From assembly GCA_001414485.1 (NCBI GenBank), contig LLEY01000058.1, positions 62,001 to 126,000 of the forward strand: a stretch of 64,000 nt of DNA, given 5' to 3'. The notes under the pieces are model-generated. The model saw nothing but the letters and a program-made list of their open reading frames with translations, was not told where the DNA came from and searched no databases. Origin of the DNA: Calycina herbarum. Taxonomy: Eukaryota > Ascomycota > Leotiomycetes > Helotiales > Pezizellaceae. This document shows positions 21,887-34,121 of this stretch, one piece after another (position 1 is the first letter of the stretch; each line of letters begins with the position of its first letter). The position numbers were made by a program, and so were the translations under genes.

Positions 21887-22997
21887 CTACTCTTCCGAGG
21901 CAGCAGCACCAGTAATAATCTCAACCAACTCTCCAGTAATGACGGCTTGACGGGTTCTGTTGAAGAGAATTTGGTATTTGGTGATCATGTCACCAGCGTT
22001 CTTGGAAGCGTTCTGTTTGTGGTTAGTATGATATTTTCTGTTGTACACGAAGAATACTTACATCCATAGCATTACGACGAGCAGATTGCTCACAAGCGTG
22101 TCCCTCAGCAAGAGCCCAGTACAAAGAGTTGGAAAGAGCGTATTCGCGGAGGTTTCCAAGAGTTTCATCCTCAATCTCGAAAGCGGAGAAGTTGGCTGTT
22201 TTTGTGGTTAGCTTGGAGCTTGTACGTCCATTTTCGGGCACCTACGGGAGTTGGCGATGGCCTCCTCTGAGAATGCCTCAATTGGGGTGGCCTCGTAACT
22301 GGTGGCATTGATGAACTTGTTGTAGACGATTTGAATGGAAGCGTACTCCGTTGGCAAAAGAGAGATTTGATCTGCAATTGCTTGAGCATCGGCGAACGAT
22401 GGGATGTCCTTTCCAACACCGGCAAAGTTCAACACAAGGTTCTTGCTGTTCGACCTGCTCAATTGAGCCTTGCACTTCTCGCCGATAATCGCAATATCTG
22501 CGTCTGGCTTCTCGAGAAGCATGCGCCGAACCCGCTTGGTCATTCCAGAGTGAATACCACCACAGAGACCCTTGTCGGAGCTTGCTACCACGATCAAGGT
22601 CTTCTTGTCCCCTTCCAAAGCCTTGGTCTCGGCGTTCTCGAAGACGGTGTTGGAGGTTTGTCCGTAGACTCGAGAGTTGGTCATGGCACGTTGGGCGCGA
22701 GTGAGCTTGGTGGAAGCGACAATCTTCATGGTGTTGGTGATCTTCTCGATATTTCGAATCGACTTTAATCTGTCTTCGATTTCTCGGAGGGTCGCGAAGT
22801 GGGCGGCATTTGGGGCCATGGGTCTGCCATTGAAAGGGATTAGCTATCCGTCATGAATTTTCTCTGGCGGCGTCGAGCTTCCAGGAAGCTTCGCATATGC
22901 TCCGTCAACACCCGTGTGATGGTTTCTTCAGAAGTCCTTACCGGGCAGACGCCGCAGCGCCAGCTCTCCAAGCCGGTCGGGCAGCTCTTGAAAGCAT
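21887..22997 (-). CDS. ATP3: ATP synthase F1 gamma subunit, mitochondrial
   Basis: Four exons in minus-strand order: 22997-22942, 22823-22246, 22195-22062, 22012-21887, joining to 297 aa. The start [18 protein letters not shown] is an Arg/Ala-rich matrix-targeting presequence, followed by the conserved N-terminal helix of the rotor stalk ([39 protein letters not shown]). The globular part has [11 protein letters not shown]. The C-terminal helix ends [19 protein letters not shown], the family signature. The gamma subunit turns within the alpha3beta3 hexamer and couples proton flow to ATP synthesis. Length and splice sites fit fungal ATP3. Divergent from TOP1. Confidence 0.97.
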
Positions 22998-23650
22998 TGT
23001 GGGCAACAAAGGGAAGATGATCGCGGGTGTGTATGGGGATCCTCAATTGACCGCGGGTTGAGGTGGTTGATCAATTGATGCTGGTAGTGAACGGAGACAA
23101 GATCTCAAGATCTCGGAAGTTGAGGTGCTCACCTCACAGTAGTGAATGCCTGAGGTTTAACTTTATCAGTGGAGCCGTTGAAAAAGTGCGTGGAGCCAAC
23201 AGGAGCCAACCACAGGCGACGGCAGAAAATAGAGGTCTTGGCATATTACCATATTACCATATTACCATATTACCCAGGGCAGCAAGGCAGGAGCCGTCGC
23301 CGCTGCCAGTCACTGAAGCGCAACCTTTAAACCGTCTTTACCTCTCTGGGCCTTCCTTCCCTTCTTCCTCTTACTTTCCTTCAAACTCCTCCCCTCCTGC
23401 ATGGTCGCCTCACGACTACGGAACTGGCTCGACCATTAAGTCAACCCCTTCGTTTTCCAATCCAAAACCTATTCTTTTTATCATCAACTCCACGCGCTCA
23501 GAGGCAGGTCAAAGGCCTTGGGGCGATAGAATTCGCGTCGGTCCTACTCACTTATTGACAACTTTTCCCATCAGCTCCTGGCACCGTTTCACCCCCGAGA
23601 GAGCCACGACTCCACGACTCCAACCACCACCCTTTCCCCTAAAGATCAAG
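22998..23650. promoter_or_regulatory. Divergent promoter between ATP3 and TOP1
   Basis: About 650 bp between two head-to-head housekeeping genes. It includes an 8-bp tandem repeat (ATATTACC, four units, about 23243-23274) and pyrimidine-rich tracts (23340-23400, 23620-23645) typical of fungal promoters and leaders. No coding sequence is convincing. Confidence 0.5.
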
Positions 23651-26600
23651 ATGTCTTCAGATTCCGAGGACGATATGCCTCTTGCGAGGACGAATGGACG
23701 AGGTAAGCCTTCCCGACTAACCTTTTCGCAAAGGTGAGGCTCGCCAGCCTAAAATACCTAACTCCCGTTATGGCGGGTCCTCTTCACCATTGCAAAGAAT
23801 ACTCGACTTTTTCTTGTCACCTTTGGATCACACTAGCCCATCAACATGTTTGCTTGAAATTCTGACCTTTCTCCCCAGTTTCCAACGCTCACATCTCCAA
23901 GTCCCTCGACAAAGCTATGGACAACTCAACCGATTCCAAAGCAGAGCCCGCTGGCATCTCGATTCGAAATGGCCCAGTCGTGGACAAAATGGATGTAGAC
24001 GAGCCTGCGACAAATGGCACCGCGAAGCGCAAGTCGAGAGGTAGCACGTCCAAGGCGGTAAATTACAATCTGCAGGGCTCCGAGAGCGAGGACGATGATG
24101 TGCCATTGGTATGCACCACAACTACACCATGTCCATCCCCCGAAGCTGGAGGATATTATGAACATAGTACTGACGAACTGTAGGCCAAACGGCAGAGAAC
24201 TTCTACGAAGGTCGAGGAATCGGACTCGGACGATGAGCCATTAGCAGCCAAGAAAAAGCCAGGCAAATTGCCGCCTAAAAACACCGCTGCTGCTATTGGC
24301 GAATCGAGTGACGACGAGGAACCTCTGAACGCTAAGCTTGCGAAGAAGAAGGCTGCGATCGAAAAGAAGGCCGCGAAAGAAGCCAAGACAATCCGGGCCA
24401 AGGAGAAGAAGCCAGCAAAGAAGGCCAAGGATGAATCAGAGGAAGATGTGAAGCCAAAACCCAAACGGAAGTCGAATGGTACTGCTGCAGCAAAGAAGAC
24501 GAATGGAGTCAAGAAGGAAGAATCGGACTCCGACGCCCCACTCGCCAAAAAGGGAGCAGCAGCAAAAGGCAAGGGAAAGGCTGCGGTCAATGGCAAGGTC
24601 AAGGTTGAAGCTACTCCCAAGAAGGGTGCCAAAAAAGGAGAAAGTGAGGAGGTTGAGGAAGTCTACCGTTGGTGGGATGCGCCAAAGAAGGAGGATGACA
24701 GTATCAAGTGGGAGACTCTACAGCATAACGGAGTTGTATTCCCACCTGAGTACGAGCCACTTCCGAAAAACGTCAAGCTACTTTACGATGGTACCCCTCT
24801 TACTCTCTCCATCGAAGCTGAGGAAGTCGCTGGATTTTTCGGAGCCATGTTGAACTCAACACACAATGTTGAAAATCCAACCTTCCAAAAGAACTTTTTC
24901 GCAGATTTCACGGAAATCGTCAAAAAAAGTGGTGGCGCCAAGGACAAGGACGGTAACAAGGTCGCGCTCAAGGAGTTTTCGAAGCTCGATTTCAAGCCCA
25001 TTTTCAATTACTATGATGCAAAGAACCAGGAGAAAAAGGCCAGGTCTAGTGCAGAAAAGAAAGCCGACAAAGCCGCCAAAGACGAGATGGAAGCACCATA
25101 TGTTCATTGCATGTGGGATGGTCGCAAAGAGCAGGTCGGTAACTTCAGAGTTGAACCTCCAGGACTTTTCCGAGGTCGCGGAGAGCACCCTAAGACCGGC
25201 AAAGTCAAGCAGAGAGTTCTACCTGAGCAGATCACGATCAATATTGGCAAAGAAGCTACCCCTCCTGCTCCACCTGAGGGCCACAAGTGGAAGGCAATCC
25301 AACATGACAACAAGGCGACCTGGCTTGCCATGTGGCAAGAAAACATCAACGGCGCATACAAATATGTCATGCTTGCGGCGAAGAGCAGTATCAAAGGCCA
25401 GAGCGACTTCAAGAAGTTTGAAAAGGCCAGGGAGCTCAAGAAACATATCGACCGTATCAGAGTTGACTATGAGCGAGACCTGAAGGCGGAACTGATGGTA
25501 AGTCTTTTCCCTCACCTTCCTCAGAACCCTTCTAATCTTTAAATAGGCTGATCGTCAACGGGCGACTGCTGTCTACCTGATTGATAAATTCGCGCTTCGT
25601 GCTGGCAATGAAAAAGATTCCGAGAATGAGGCCGAAACCGTTGGTTGTTGTTCTTTGAAGTTTGAGCATGTCACTCTCAAACCTCCGAATACTGTCGTCT
25701 TCGATTTCCTTGGTAAAGATAGTATTCGTTTCTACGACGAAGTTCTTGTTCATGAGCAAGTCTTCAAGAATTTGAAACTCTTCAAGAAAGCCCCAAAGAA
25801 AGAAGGTGATGATATTTTTGACCGTCTGAATGTAAGTGTTGCCTATCTAGCTCCGAAAATTCAAACTAACGTGCTTCCGCAGACGGGTCAACTCAATAAG
25901 CATCTTACAAACTACATGCCAGGTCTCAGTGCTAAGGTTTTCCGTACCTACAATGCTTCATTTACCATGTCCAACCTCTTGAAGGATCTCAAAAAGACCA
26001 ATCTCAGCATGCAGGAGAAAATCAAGCTTTACAATGATTGCAATCGACAGGTTGCTATTCTTTGTAATCACAAACGTACTGTTGGTGCTGGCCATGAGGC
26101 GCAAATGGAGAAGATGACGGATCGGATCAAGGGACTTCGTTATCAAAAGTGGCGTATCAAGCACATGATTCTTGACTTGGACCCCAAGCAAAAGAAGAAG
26201 AAGGGTGCCGAATGGTTCAGCCATGAAGAGGGCATCGATGACGAGTGGATTACTGAACACATCGCGTTCCTCGTTCAAGAACAACGCACCAAGATCGAAA
26301 AGAAGTTTGCCAAAGAAAACGAGAAATTGGTCGCCGATGGACAAAAGGAGATGAAGGCCAAGGAACTCAACGAAAGACTCAAGGAGGCCGATGATCTCGA
26401 GAAGAAGCTGAAAAAGGAGCACAAGACCAAAAAGGTTGAGGCTGAGGGTAAAGGCCCATCTGTCGAGAAGTTCGAGGCCAATCTTGAGAAGCTTGACGGC
26501 CGAATTGTGACGATGAACCTTCAAGCTGAAGACCGAGAGGGCAACAAGGAGGTTGCGCTCGGTACGAGTAAGATCGTAAGTGGAATGCTTCGTCGCTATT

Positions 26601-26769
26601 CTGACCCAAGTTCGCTAACACTATCTAGAACTATATCGATCCTCGTCTCACGGTTGTCTTCTCCAAGAAGTTCGATGTTCCAATTGAAAAGTTCTTCTCC
26701 AAAACCCTTCGTGAGAAATTCAACTGGGCCATTGAATCGATCGAGGACGAAGATGATTGGGAGTTTTAA
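23651..26769 (+). CDS. TOP1: DNA topoisomerase I (type IB)
   Basis: Exons 23651-23702, 23879-24108, 24184-25497, 25547-25831, 25883-26575 and 26629-26769 join to 904 aa. Residues 1-250 are a Ser/Asp/Lys-rich nuclear-targeting tail with repeated [12 protein letters not shown] patches. The core begins near [20 protein letters not shown], with the DNA-clamp region ([35 protein letters not shown]) and catalytic region ([15 protein letters not shown], with the conserved catalytic Arg). A Lys/Glu linker coiled coil follows, and the C-terminal domain holds the nucleophile in [12 protein letters not shown] (Tyr about 860). The enzyme nicks one strand through a 3'-phosphotyrosyl link and relaxes supercoils during replication and transcription. 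All junctions keep frame. Nothing unusual apart from the long acidic N-terminus. Confidence 0.97.
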
Positions 26770-27545
26770 ATCAATAGGATTTACCTCTTCGACTCTTCAA
26801 CATCCACACCTCAACCTGACTAAAGACCAATCACCTCCACCAATCATTCTTGTAAAAAATACACGCACACATCGATCGTTTCTCTTTTTCCTTTCAACTT
26901 CAGATTGATCGCATTTACACGGGGAAGCGAGGGTGGGAAGGCAATCATTGAAATTAGCATTTCTGTGGAGCTGGCGGCTGCTACGGCTTTCCGAATTGAG
27001 CATTCTCGGAATTGACAGAGTGGGATTGATTCTTCCATCTCGCAGATTTCAAAGTTTTCGATTTTCACGAATCTTGGACTTTTGAGGTCCTGCTGTTTCT
27101 GGCGATGCTTTGGGAGGGACCTTGTTTTCCGCTCTTTTTACACACATACAGCGAGATTAACGGATCATCCGAGATAGAGGAAGCGCTTTGATCAATACCA
27201 AATTTTTAAAAAGCATTAGCTAGTAATAAAAATTGAATCACCATCTTTAGATTTCTTAACTTATAACTTAAAGTGAAGGCCGTTTTGAGGGATGGTATTT
27301 TTGTTGCATGTCGCACTTTGGGAGCCGTCAGGGTACTTGAGTGAAGTGTGTCGAGAATTTAGGGGGTTTAAGCAGTCCTCAGGGTGCTTAAGTGAGGATT
27401 GTAAAGAAAGTGAAAGCTCGACTTGAGTGAGGGAGAACTCCGGTTGAAATATATCTTACAGGGGTAGCTTTCACTTCTAGCCTCGTCCCTCATCCACCTC
27501 ATCCTCTTCAACATCAGCACGTAAAATCACCCCACGCCTCACAAA
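26770..27545. other. Intergenic between TOP1 and COQ6
   Basis: TOP1 3' flank and COQ6 promoter. No coding sequence or repeat recognised. A pyrimidine-rich leader (27470-27545) precedes the COQ6 ATG. Confidence 0.4.
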
Positions 27546-29146
27546 ATGAATCCCCTCTTATCCTCACTTCGAGCAAGACAATTAAGTGGATTGAGATGTA
27601 GGATTTGTACACGACAATTGCGACGACAGAAACGGGGTTATGCGACAACAGGAGGAGGGGGTGGTGGAGGAAAATCGGGCGATGCGGAGATATATGATGT
27701 TGTTTGTGTTGGTGGTGGACCGGCGGGATTGAGTCTTTTGGCTGGGTTGCGTGAGTATCTCCTTCCTATTTCCCATCCTATACCTTCGGGTGTGAATACA
27801 TAGTACATAGCTAACCAAAAACAAAAGGTTCCAACCCCTCAACCTCCCGTCTCAAAGTCGCACTCATCGAATCACAATCCCTCACTCCCTCACGGAATTT
27901 CTCCCCCGCCCCAGGGGAGTTTTCAAATCGCTGCTCGAGCTTGACACCTGGTTCGGTTCGTTTCCTTGAGCGGATTGGGGGGTGGAAGCATGTTAGGAGG
28001 GAGAGGGTTTGTGGGTATAGTGGTATGAGGGTTTGGGATGGTGTTAGTGGGCAGGCTATTGGTTTTGAATATCCAGAGGACTCTGGGGCTGGCAGATCGG
28101 ATGGGGAGGGAGTGGAGAAAGGGGTAGTGGCATATATGAATGAGAATCTCAACCTCACATCCGCCCTCCTCTCTCGAATCGAAGAACTAGGAGGAGTTGA
28201 TATACTGGAGGGACAAAAAGTCGATAACATCTCCTTCGGCACTGACACACCTACTGCGGACCTCACATCCTGGCCCCTCATAAAAACATCGAGTGGAAAA
28301 ACACTAGCTGCTCGACTTCTTGTTGGCGCGGATGGTGTGAACTCGCCTGTTCGTTCCTTCGCTGGTATCGAAAGTCGGGGATGGGATTACAACCGCGTAG
28401 GTCTCGTTGCTACGCTCCAACTTTCCGGTCCAGGATGGGAAGGGGAAGAAAAAAAGATTGCGTATCAGAGGTTCTTACCTACTGGTCCTGCGGCTATGCT
28501 TCCTTTACCGGGGAATATGGCGACGCTTGTTTGGAGTACGACTCCGGAACTAGCTGCGAGATTGAAGGGACTTGAGAGTAGGGATTTCGTTGCGATGGTA
28601 AATGCTGCTTTCAGATTAGGAATCCCGGATCTGAAATTCTTGCATACACTTGAAGCAGGACAAGAAGAAGAAGTTTCATGGCGTTCCTCCCACACTCCCT
28701 TTGATAGAGACCAAATTCCTATGGATGTCATCGCCCTCCAAGCTGGTTCACGAGCATCTTTCCCTCTGAAACTCCGCCATGCAGATTCTTACATTTCCCA
28801 ACGAATCGCGCTTGTAGGAGACGCAGCACACTCCGTCCACCCCCTCGCAGGTCAAGGTCTCAACCAAGGACAAGGCGATGTTGAGGCCCTTCTTAATAAC
28901 ATTACTTATTCTGTGGACCATGGGATGGATATTGGGATCAGGATGAATCTTGAGGGGTATGAAAAAGAGAGGTATTTGGCAAATCATGTGCTTATGGGGG
29001 CGGTTGATAAATTGCATAAGCTTTATGGGACGGAGAATTTGGGGGTTGTTGGGTTACGGAGTCTGGGATTGGGAGCAGTGGATAAGCTTGAGGGGGTGAA
29101 GAAGTGGGTTATGAGGAGGGCTGCTGGGGAGGGGGGGTTGTTGTGA
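27546..29146 (+). CDS. COQ6: Ubiquinone biosynthesis FAD monooxygenase COQ6
   Basis: Exons 27546-27750 and 27828-29146 give 507 aa. A basic Arg-rich presequence (residues 1-34) and a Gly run precede the FAD dinucleotide fold YDVVCVGGGPAGLSLLAGLR (residues ~50-69). Downstream are LLVGADGVNSPVRSFAGI (the DG motif of flavoprotein hydroxylases) and IALVGDAAHSVHPLAGQGLN, the second FAD-binding GD motif of the UbiH/COQ6 family. COQ6 hydroxylates the C5 position of the benzoquinone ring in coenzyme Q synthesis, in the CoQ synthome at the inner mitochondrial membrane. A conserved NQGQGDVEALLNNI stretch follows the GD motif as expected. The single 77-nt intron is phase 1. Confidence 0.93.
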
Positions 29147-29929
29147 GATATGGAGAGGTGTGTATGATCTCGTGGACTTTGAGTGCTTGTCGAGGGCGAG
29201 AGGTATGATATATAGGAGGTGTATAAAGGTTGGTGAAAGCAAAGGGCAGACCAAAACCCCAAGTACTATGTTAAGATAGATAGATGTATATATAAATAAT
29301 CAAAAAACTCTTAAGCAGTCCCTGGGGCAATACATATCAATGACCAAATCCTGGGACCATCGTTCCTTCCCTCTCAGTCTCAGGCCCCCAGATCTCTGGG
29401 ATAATCAAAACCCAAAATTCTCAATTTGTTTGCAAACGTTTGGGTTAATTGTTAGAGAGGAAGGTACGTCCAAAGGGAGCAATGACTGGTTCTCTTTCTT
29501 CATTTTCTTGCTCTCTAGAAGGAAGGTACGAGTGTACATCTACCTCGTGATGGCTGAAGCGCTCAGTGAGTGGGCTGGGGGAAAACCCAACGGAGCAAAA
29601 ACTTAGGTCCATCCTTCCTTCCAATTCATCTCATTAACCCTGGTTCCCGGGTAATGATGGAAATATTAATCGAAACACCGAGGACAATGGAAATTTGGGT
29701 TTGCGATTGTTTAAAATGTCTAATTTCTTATCAGGGAGAGCTGAGGGACATGTAACGATGGAGGTTAGGGTTTTTTCTATTTCATCTCATTATCCAAAAC
29801 GGTTAGACAGGTTAATATTTGCAATTCTCCGATATGTGTAGGGTAACCCTGTACATGGCAGGAACGATGAAGAGCTGACAGATAGAGGTTAGGTTCGCGC
29901 TTATTCTTTCCTCTCTTCCATCCTCACTT
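29147..29929. other. Intergenic
   Basis: COQ6 3' flank with a short TA-rich stretch (29275-29300). No supportable coding sequence. Confidence 0.35.
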
Positions 29930-32900
29930 TTGACAGAGTTACTTTCGACGAATTCACTATTGTAAGAGTTACTGTACTTCACTTACACCTCCGTCACTTC
30001 ACTCGTGCCCCGAGCAATCCTATGGTCCGAACGGGCCGGGAAATGGCGCAAGGTATTCAATTACTTCTTCGTCCTGGTTTTACCTACTCCAACAAGAAGC
30101 AGGACAGCTTGGATACTCCAAGCTATAAATAGAGTTTGACGAGCGTAAGTGACTTGCAAAATATAAAAAAAGTGAAGAATCATAACTAACAAGGTTTTTT
30201 TTATCGGTAATTGACACTTTTACCCTTTAAATAATTAGAAATACCTAGAATATCCCCTAAAATCCTAATGTTTTGACAGAACTACCCTCTAAATCATACC
30301 CTCTAAATATAAGGGTATTCTAGTTAGAAAAGAGGGATATTTAAGTTAGTTTATACTTTTTCTTAGTTTATATATTTTCTTTCTTTATCAGTTTCCTTAT
30401 ACTAATATACTAAGAAATCAATGAATATAGTAAATTAACTAACTTATGCATAACCTACTTATGACTACGTAAACCAACTCTCGAGGATTTTAGTAGTGGT
30501 TAAGCCTAATATTCTTGACCCTTTCGCTTACGGCTTTTAATTCCTTCTTCTGTAATTCCCTCCTAAGCCTTAATTCCTCCTTCCGTAATTCCTCCTTGAG
30601 CCTTAATTCCTTCTTAAACCTCAAATTCAACCTCCTTATCCCTCTTCTTTCTTACTCTAATTACCTCTATTTGTTAACCAAAAGTAGGCTTCTTTGTACA
30701 AGCCTTTTACCTCTTCTTATGCTAATTATCTCGTCGCTCCTAATTAGTATTACCTAGCATATAAATAAGATCTTGAAGAGTAGGACTAATTCTCTTTCCA
30801 CGCTGATCGACAGTAGCCTTTTTACTTCTATTGTAATAATATCCTCCATCCTTATACTAATTTGTAGTAGATTGATTGAACATCTTTTGGCCTTGTTTAT
30901 TTAAAACTTCGGGGTAGACTCCTGGTATAATAAACCGCTTGTTTATCGCTCTTCTACTAGTAGCATTTAATCGGCTTTATACTCGATCTATAATTCTCTC
31001 CTCCTCACTATCAGTGTTAATTTCAATTGAGGGTGACGGTGGTGGTTGTTCAGGTTCAGGAGTAGAAGTAATAGAAAGTGGCGATAATGGCGTAGGAGAT
31101 CCTAGAATAAGGATTAACTTTTATACCTAATATTGCTTTAAAGACGAACCTTGTTCTTGAGCCTCAACTTCTGGAGCCTCAACTTCTCTCATTGTTTATT
31201 AACGTTGTAGCTTTAAAGGAGTGATCTCGATCGATGGCTTCGCCGTGGTTATAGAGGATATATCGAACGCTATTCTTGGCTCGGTGGTCGGTATGTGTAT
31301 ACGAGGGGTATTCGTGTGGAATATATGCTGAAAGGATAGCGCGGTCGATCTTTTTAGAGAAGGATACTTGAATATGGAAAGGGCAAGTTTTATCTTTATA
31401 ATCTAAAACCAAACGCCGTACGTCTGACTTTATAATATGCTAGGATAAATCGCGGTCGGTTAGCGAAAAGTAAATCCTCTCTCTTGCCTCCTTAACACTC
31501 CTTAACAGTATTCCACTATCGACCAACCTTTAATTCCTCTTCCTCCGTTAGGGCATAATTGGCAATAGCCTTATCTTGTTTCTCTCGTTGTCTCTTGATT
31601 GTACGGCGTGGCCCAGAAGCCTTTGTACGGCGGCCTTTTGATATACTTGTGGGCGAGGATATTGGTGGTGATGGTGATGGTGATAGTAGTAGAATAACTG
31701 GAATAGTTGAAAGAATAGAAGGAAATTAGAAGTTATATATTAAAGTTTAAATTCGGTCCGTTTTAAAGTACTAGCTTAGCGTCAATTCACTTACATTTAG
31801 TATTCACTACTTAAATTAATGACTCAAATATCCCTCTTTTCTGACTGGAATACCCTTATATTTAGGGGTATGATTTAGGGGGTAGTTCTGTCAAAACATC
31901 AGGATTTTAGGGGATATTCTAGGTATTTCTAATTATTTAGGGGGCAAAAGTGTCAATTGCCGTTTTTTATAGGTTCTGGGTCTCTTGTCTCTAGACGAGT
32001 ACGTTACCTAGGCTCTCGAATGGCTCGTCACTACCGTGCTGAATACCTGCGCAAAAGCAAACGACTTATATTCGCTACAGTGCAGGCCCTTTCCTGCTAG
32101 CTCCCTTTCTCAAATCTCAAACCTCAATAAAACGATAAAATCTCCCAAAGATTCTAGGACATTACCAATTGAGCTATGAAGTTGAACTAGGCTGCGGCTG
32201 CTGTGTTGTGAACGGTCCCTTTCTTCCTCGGTGTCGCTATTACCCCTTTCATATGGACCTATTTGGTCATAACCGAGTTCGCCTTTATTTGAATTACTGA
32301 AAAGTTTTTGGAACAAGGGCGTAGAAATGGCTGCTATATCTCTTGGTTGGAATATGGTTATCTGCTCAAGCTGCTCAAACCTTTCCTGAATCTCAGTTTG
32401 AGATCCAGAGATGTAAACTGTAAGTAAAAATCCCAAAAAAGAAAGAAAGAAAGAAAGAAAGAAGAAACAAGGTGAACTGACAAAATGGAAATAGACTTGT
32501 AATTCGAAACTAAGTCGTACTATACTTACTACCTAGAAGTGCTAAGTTTGATAAGAAAGAAAGATAAGTAATTTCTCTAAGATTGAAAATTCAATGTGGA
32601 CTAGGGAAGAATAAAAAGATGGAAGAAATACTAATACTTAAACCAAATCAAACAGACCATTATTTAATTTGGACTCGACAACTGCTGGAACCGGAAGCGA
32701 GCCCTAGAAGTTGGAAATGGAAGTTGCTATTCTCGGAGCAAGTGCCGGTGTCATGATAATAGAAATTAGAATGTTTTATAGGTAATTAATACTTAGTATG
32801 GGACAGATGAGCTTGAAGCAATTACGAAAATGGAGATGGAGAAGGTGGTTGAGGAAGGAATTGTTTGCAGCTGGTAGTGCATTGGTGTAGAGTTAAAGTG
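29930..32900 (+). pseudogene. Decayed copy B of the small membrane-protein gene
   Basis: 29930-30204 and 31963-32900 align piecewise with 20270-21730. Shared landmarks are the exon ending in TATAAAT.GAG.TT.ACGAGC followed by GTAAGTG, a TTTTTTATAGG acceptor, the segment around TGAGCTATGAAGTTGAACTAG, the GTAATTCG(T/A)AAC exon, and the final GAAGGTGGTTGAGGAAGGAAT. Many in-frame stops occur, mostly TAG or TAA in place of Trp or Gln codons, plus indels, so no protein is made. The first intron is occupied by the element at 30205-31962. An AAAG tandem tract lies at 32437-32465. This copy is what defines the exon limits of copy A. Confidence 0.8.
30205..31962. mobile_element. MULE-like element with about 140-bp terminal inverted repeats
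   Basis: 1758 bp flanked by an exact 8-bp direct repeat TTTTTTAT (30197-30204 and 31963-31970). The ends start CGGTAATTGACACTTTT and CGGCAATTGACACTTTT, and the inverted repeat runs about 140 bp with roughly 90% identity by eye. Long terminal repeats with an 8-9 bp duplication suggest Mutator-like elements. The minus strand around 31180-31700 retains patches of protein (CPFHIQVSFSKK, SARNS-like AKNSVRYILYNHGEAIDRDH, RRTIKRQREKQDKAI) that may derive from a transposase N-terminus; no catalytic triad was found, so it is probably truncated and RIP-damaged. Confidence 0.82.
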
Positions 32901-33477
32901 ATTAAAGCAGGTTGATTAGGGATTGAACTAGGTATATTTAATAGCTGAATTTGCTTCTGGGCGGAGGGAGATTAAGAATCTTTCAGTAGGAAAAAGCATG
33001 TGTATTGTCTATAATCTCATTTTTCGAAATGGCTACCTATGTTAATAATTTTCAATTCTCTCAAATGGTTAGAATAATTATCAACCAGGAAAATACAACT
33101 AATATTCGCTCTGGGTCGACAGTTCAAAAGGTCAAGAAATCCTGCGCTGGAGAATGTATTTTTGATTTTTGGGTATGTTACTCCTATAACAAAAAGCCTT
33201 GCAAGAAACCCTGAATGAACGCCTTGCTGGTATGCCTGCCTGCCTACTGAAGAGGGTTATGTATGCATCCTCTCATCCAAATCAATGTGTACACCTCAAC
33301 TCCTGATGATGGTTGTAGAAATGCATGCTGCCTCATGACTCCCATTCCATTTCGCCATTCCATTTCTTCCCTATGCTATGCCAGCCCTCCCATTTCCCAT
33401 CAACTCAATCCCCATAAACCCCCCACATCCCGATCAGCCTCCAGTTCGAAATTACCATCCGATCGGCCAGTTTGAGC
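32901..33477. other. Intergenic
   Basis: No supportable gene; short frames only. The end forms the 3' flank of the minus-strand E2 gene. Confidence 0.35.
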
Positions 33478-34121
33478 TCAAACCGTATTATCATGATAAT
33501 AAAAATCAATATCCCTCGGTCTCCGCCTATTACTCGCCACAAAAGCCGCATCCCCCTCCGGTCGTTCATCCTTGGTGTTGCCGGTTAACATGCTTTGTAA
33601 AGACATGCATATGCTCTCGACATTCTGGACGGGCGACCAGCCTTGTTGGCCGAGGAGGTCGAGACAGATTATGCCGTTGGAGTAGATGTGGGGGTGCATG
33701 GGGATTGGACGGTCGGTTGTGTTTACGAAGGTTACTTCCGGTGGCTCTATACGATCGCGAGATTGTTAGTTAGATTTTGGGTTGGTTTTTTGGTGGGTGG
33801 ATGCGGGGTGAGACAGATGGGAAGACAGGGAATTGAAAGGGAGGAGGGACTTACCGATGGGATAGGAAGAACTGAATTTAAATTTTAGGCGGAAGGTTTT
33901 GTTCATGTAGATTGGGTTTGCGTCGAGGACTTGGATGTCGAGGAGCCATTCTTGGAAGCCCTCGGCGGTTACGAGGGTGATTCCTGGGGGGAGGTTGCCG
34001 TGGATCTGCGAAAGGTTGTTAGGAATTGTTCTAAAATAGAAACCAAATCGGACAGAAGATATAGAAAGGGTTGGCGAACCTTGGCCAACTCCTTTCCTAG
34101 TCTCTTTGTTGCGAATGCCAT
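33478..34121 (-). CDS. Ubiquitin-conjugating enzyme E2, UBE2W-like
   Basis: Exons in minus order 34121-34080, 34005-33855 and 33746-33478 join to 153 aa. The UBC fold is complete: N-terminal helix MAFATKRLGKELAK, IHGNLPPGITL, WLLDIQVLDANPIYMNKTF, YPIEPPEVTFV, then HPHIYSNGIICLDLL with the active-site Cys at about residue 92, and GWSPVQNVESICMSLQSML. The usual HPN tripeptide is HPH here, as in the UBE2W branch, whose animal members attach ubiquitin to N-terminal amino groups; that activity is inferred by family only. The first donor is GTTCGC, weaker than the others. The C-terminus is basic and short. Confidence 0.92.

Noticed and set aside
23063..23737. 224-codon frame spanning the ATP3-TOP1 gap
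   Set aside because: It runs through the promoter, the TOP1 start and its first intron; composition is Pro/Ser-biased and no family is recognised.
24156..24632. 158-codon minus-strand frame inside TOP1
   Set aside because: Antisense shadow of the Lys/Glu-rich TOP1 N-terminus; Ala/Phe-rich low complexity with no domain.
30515..31412. Small frames inside the MULE-like element as host genes
   Set aside because: They lie between the inverted ends, are AT-rich and broken, and are best read as transposon remnants.
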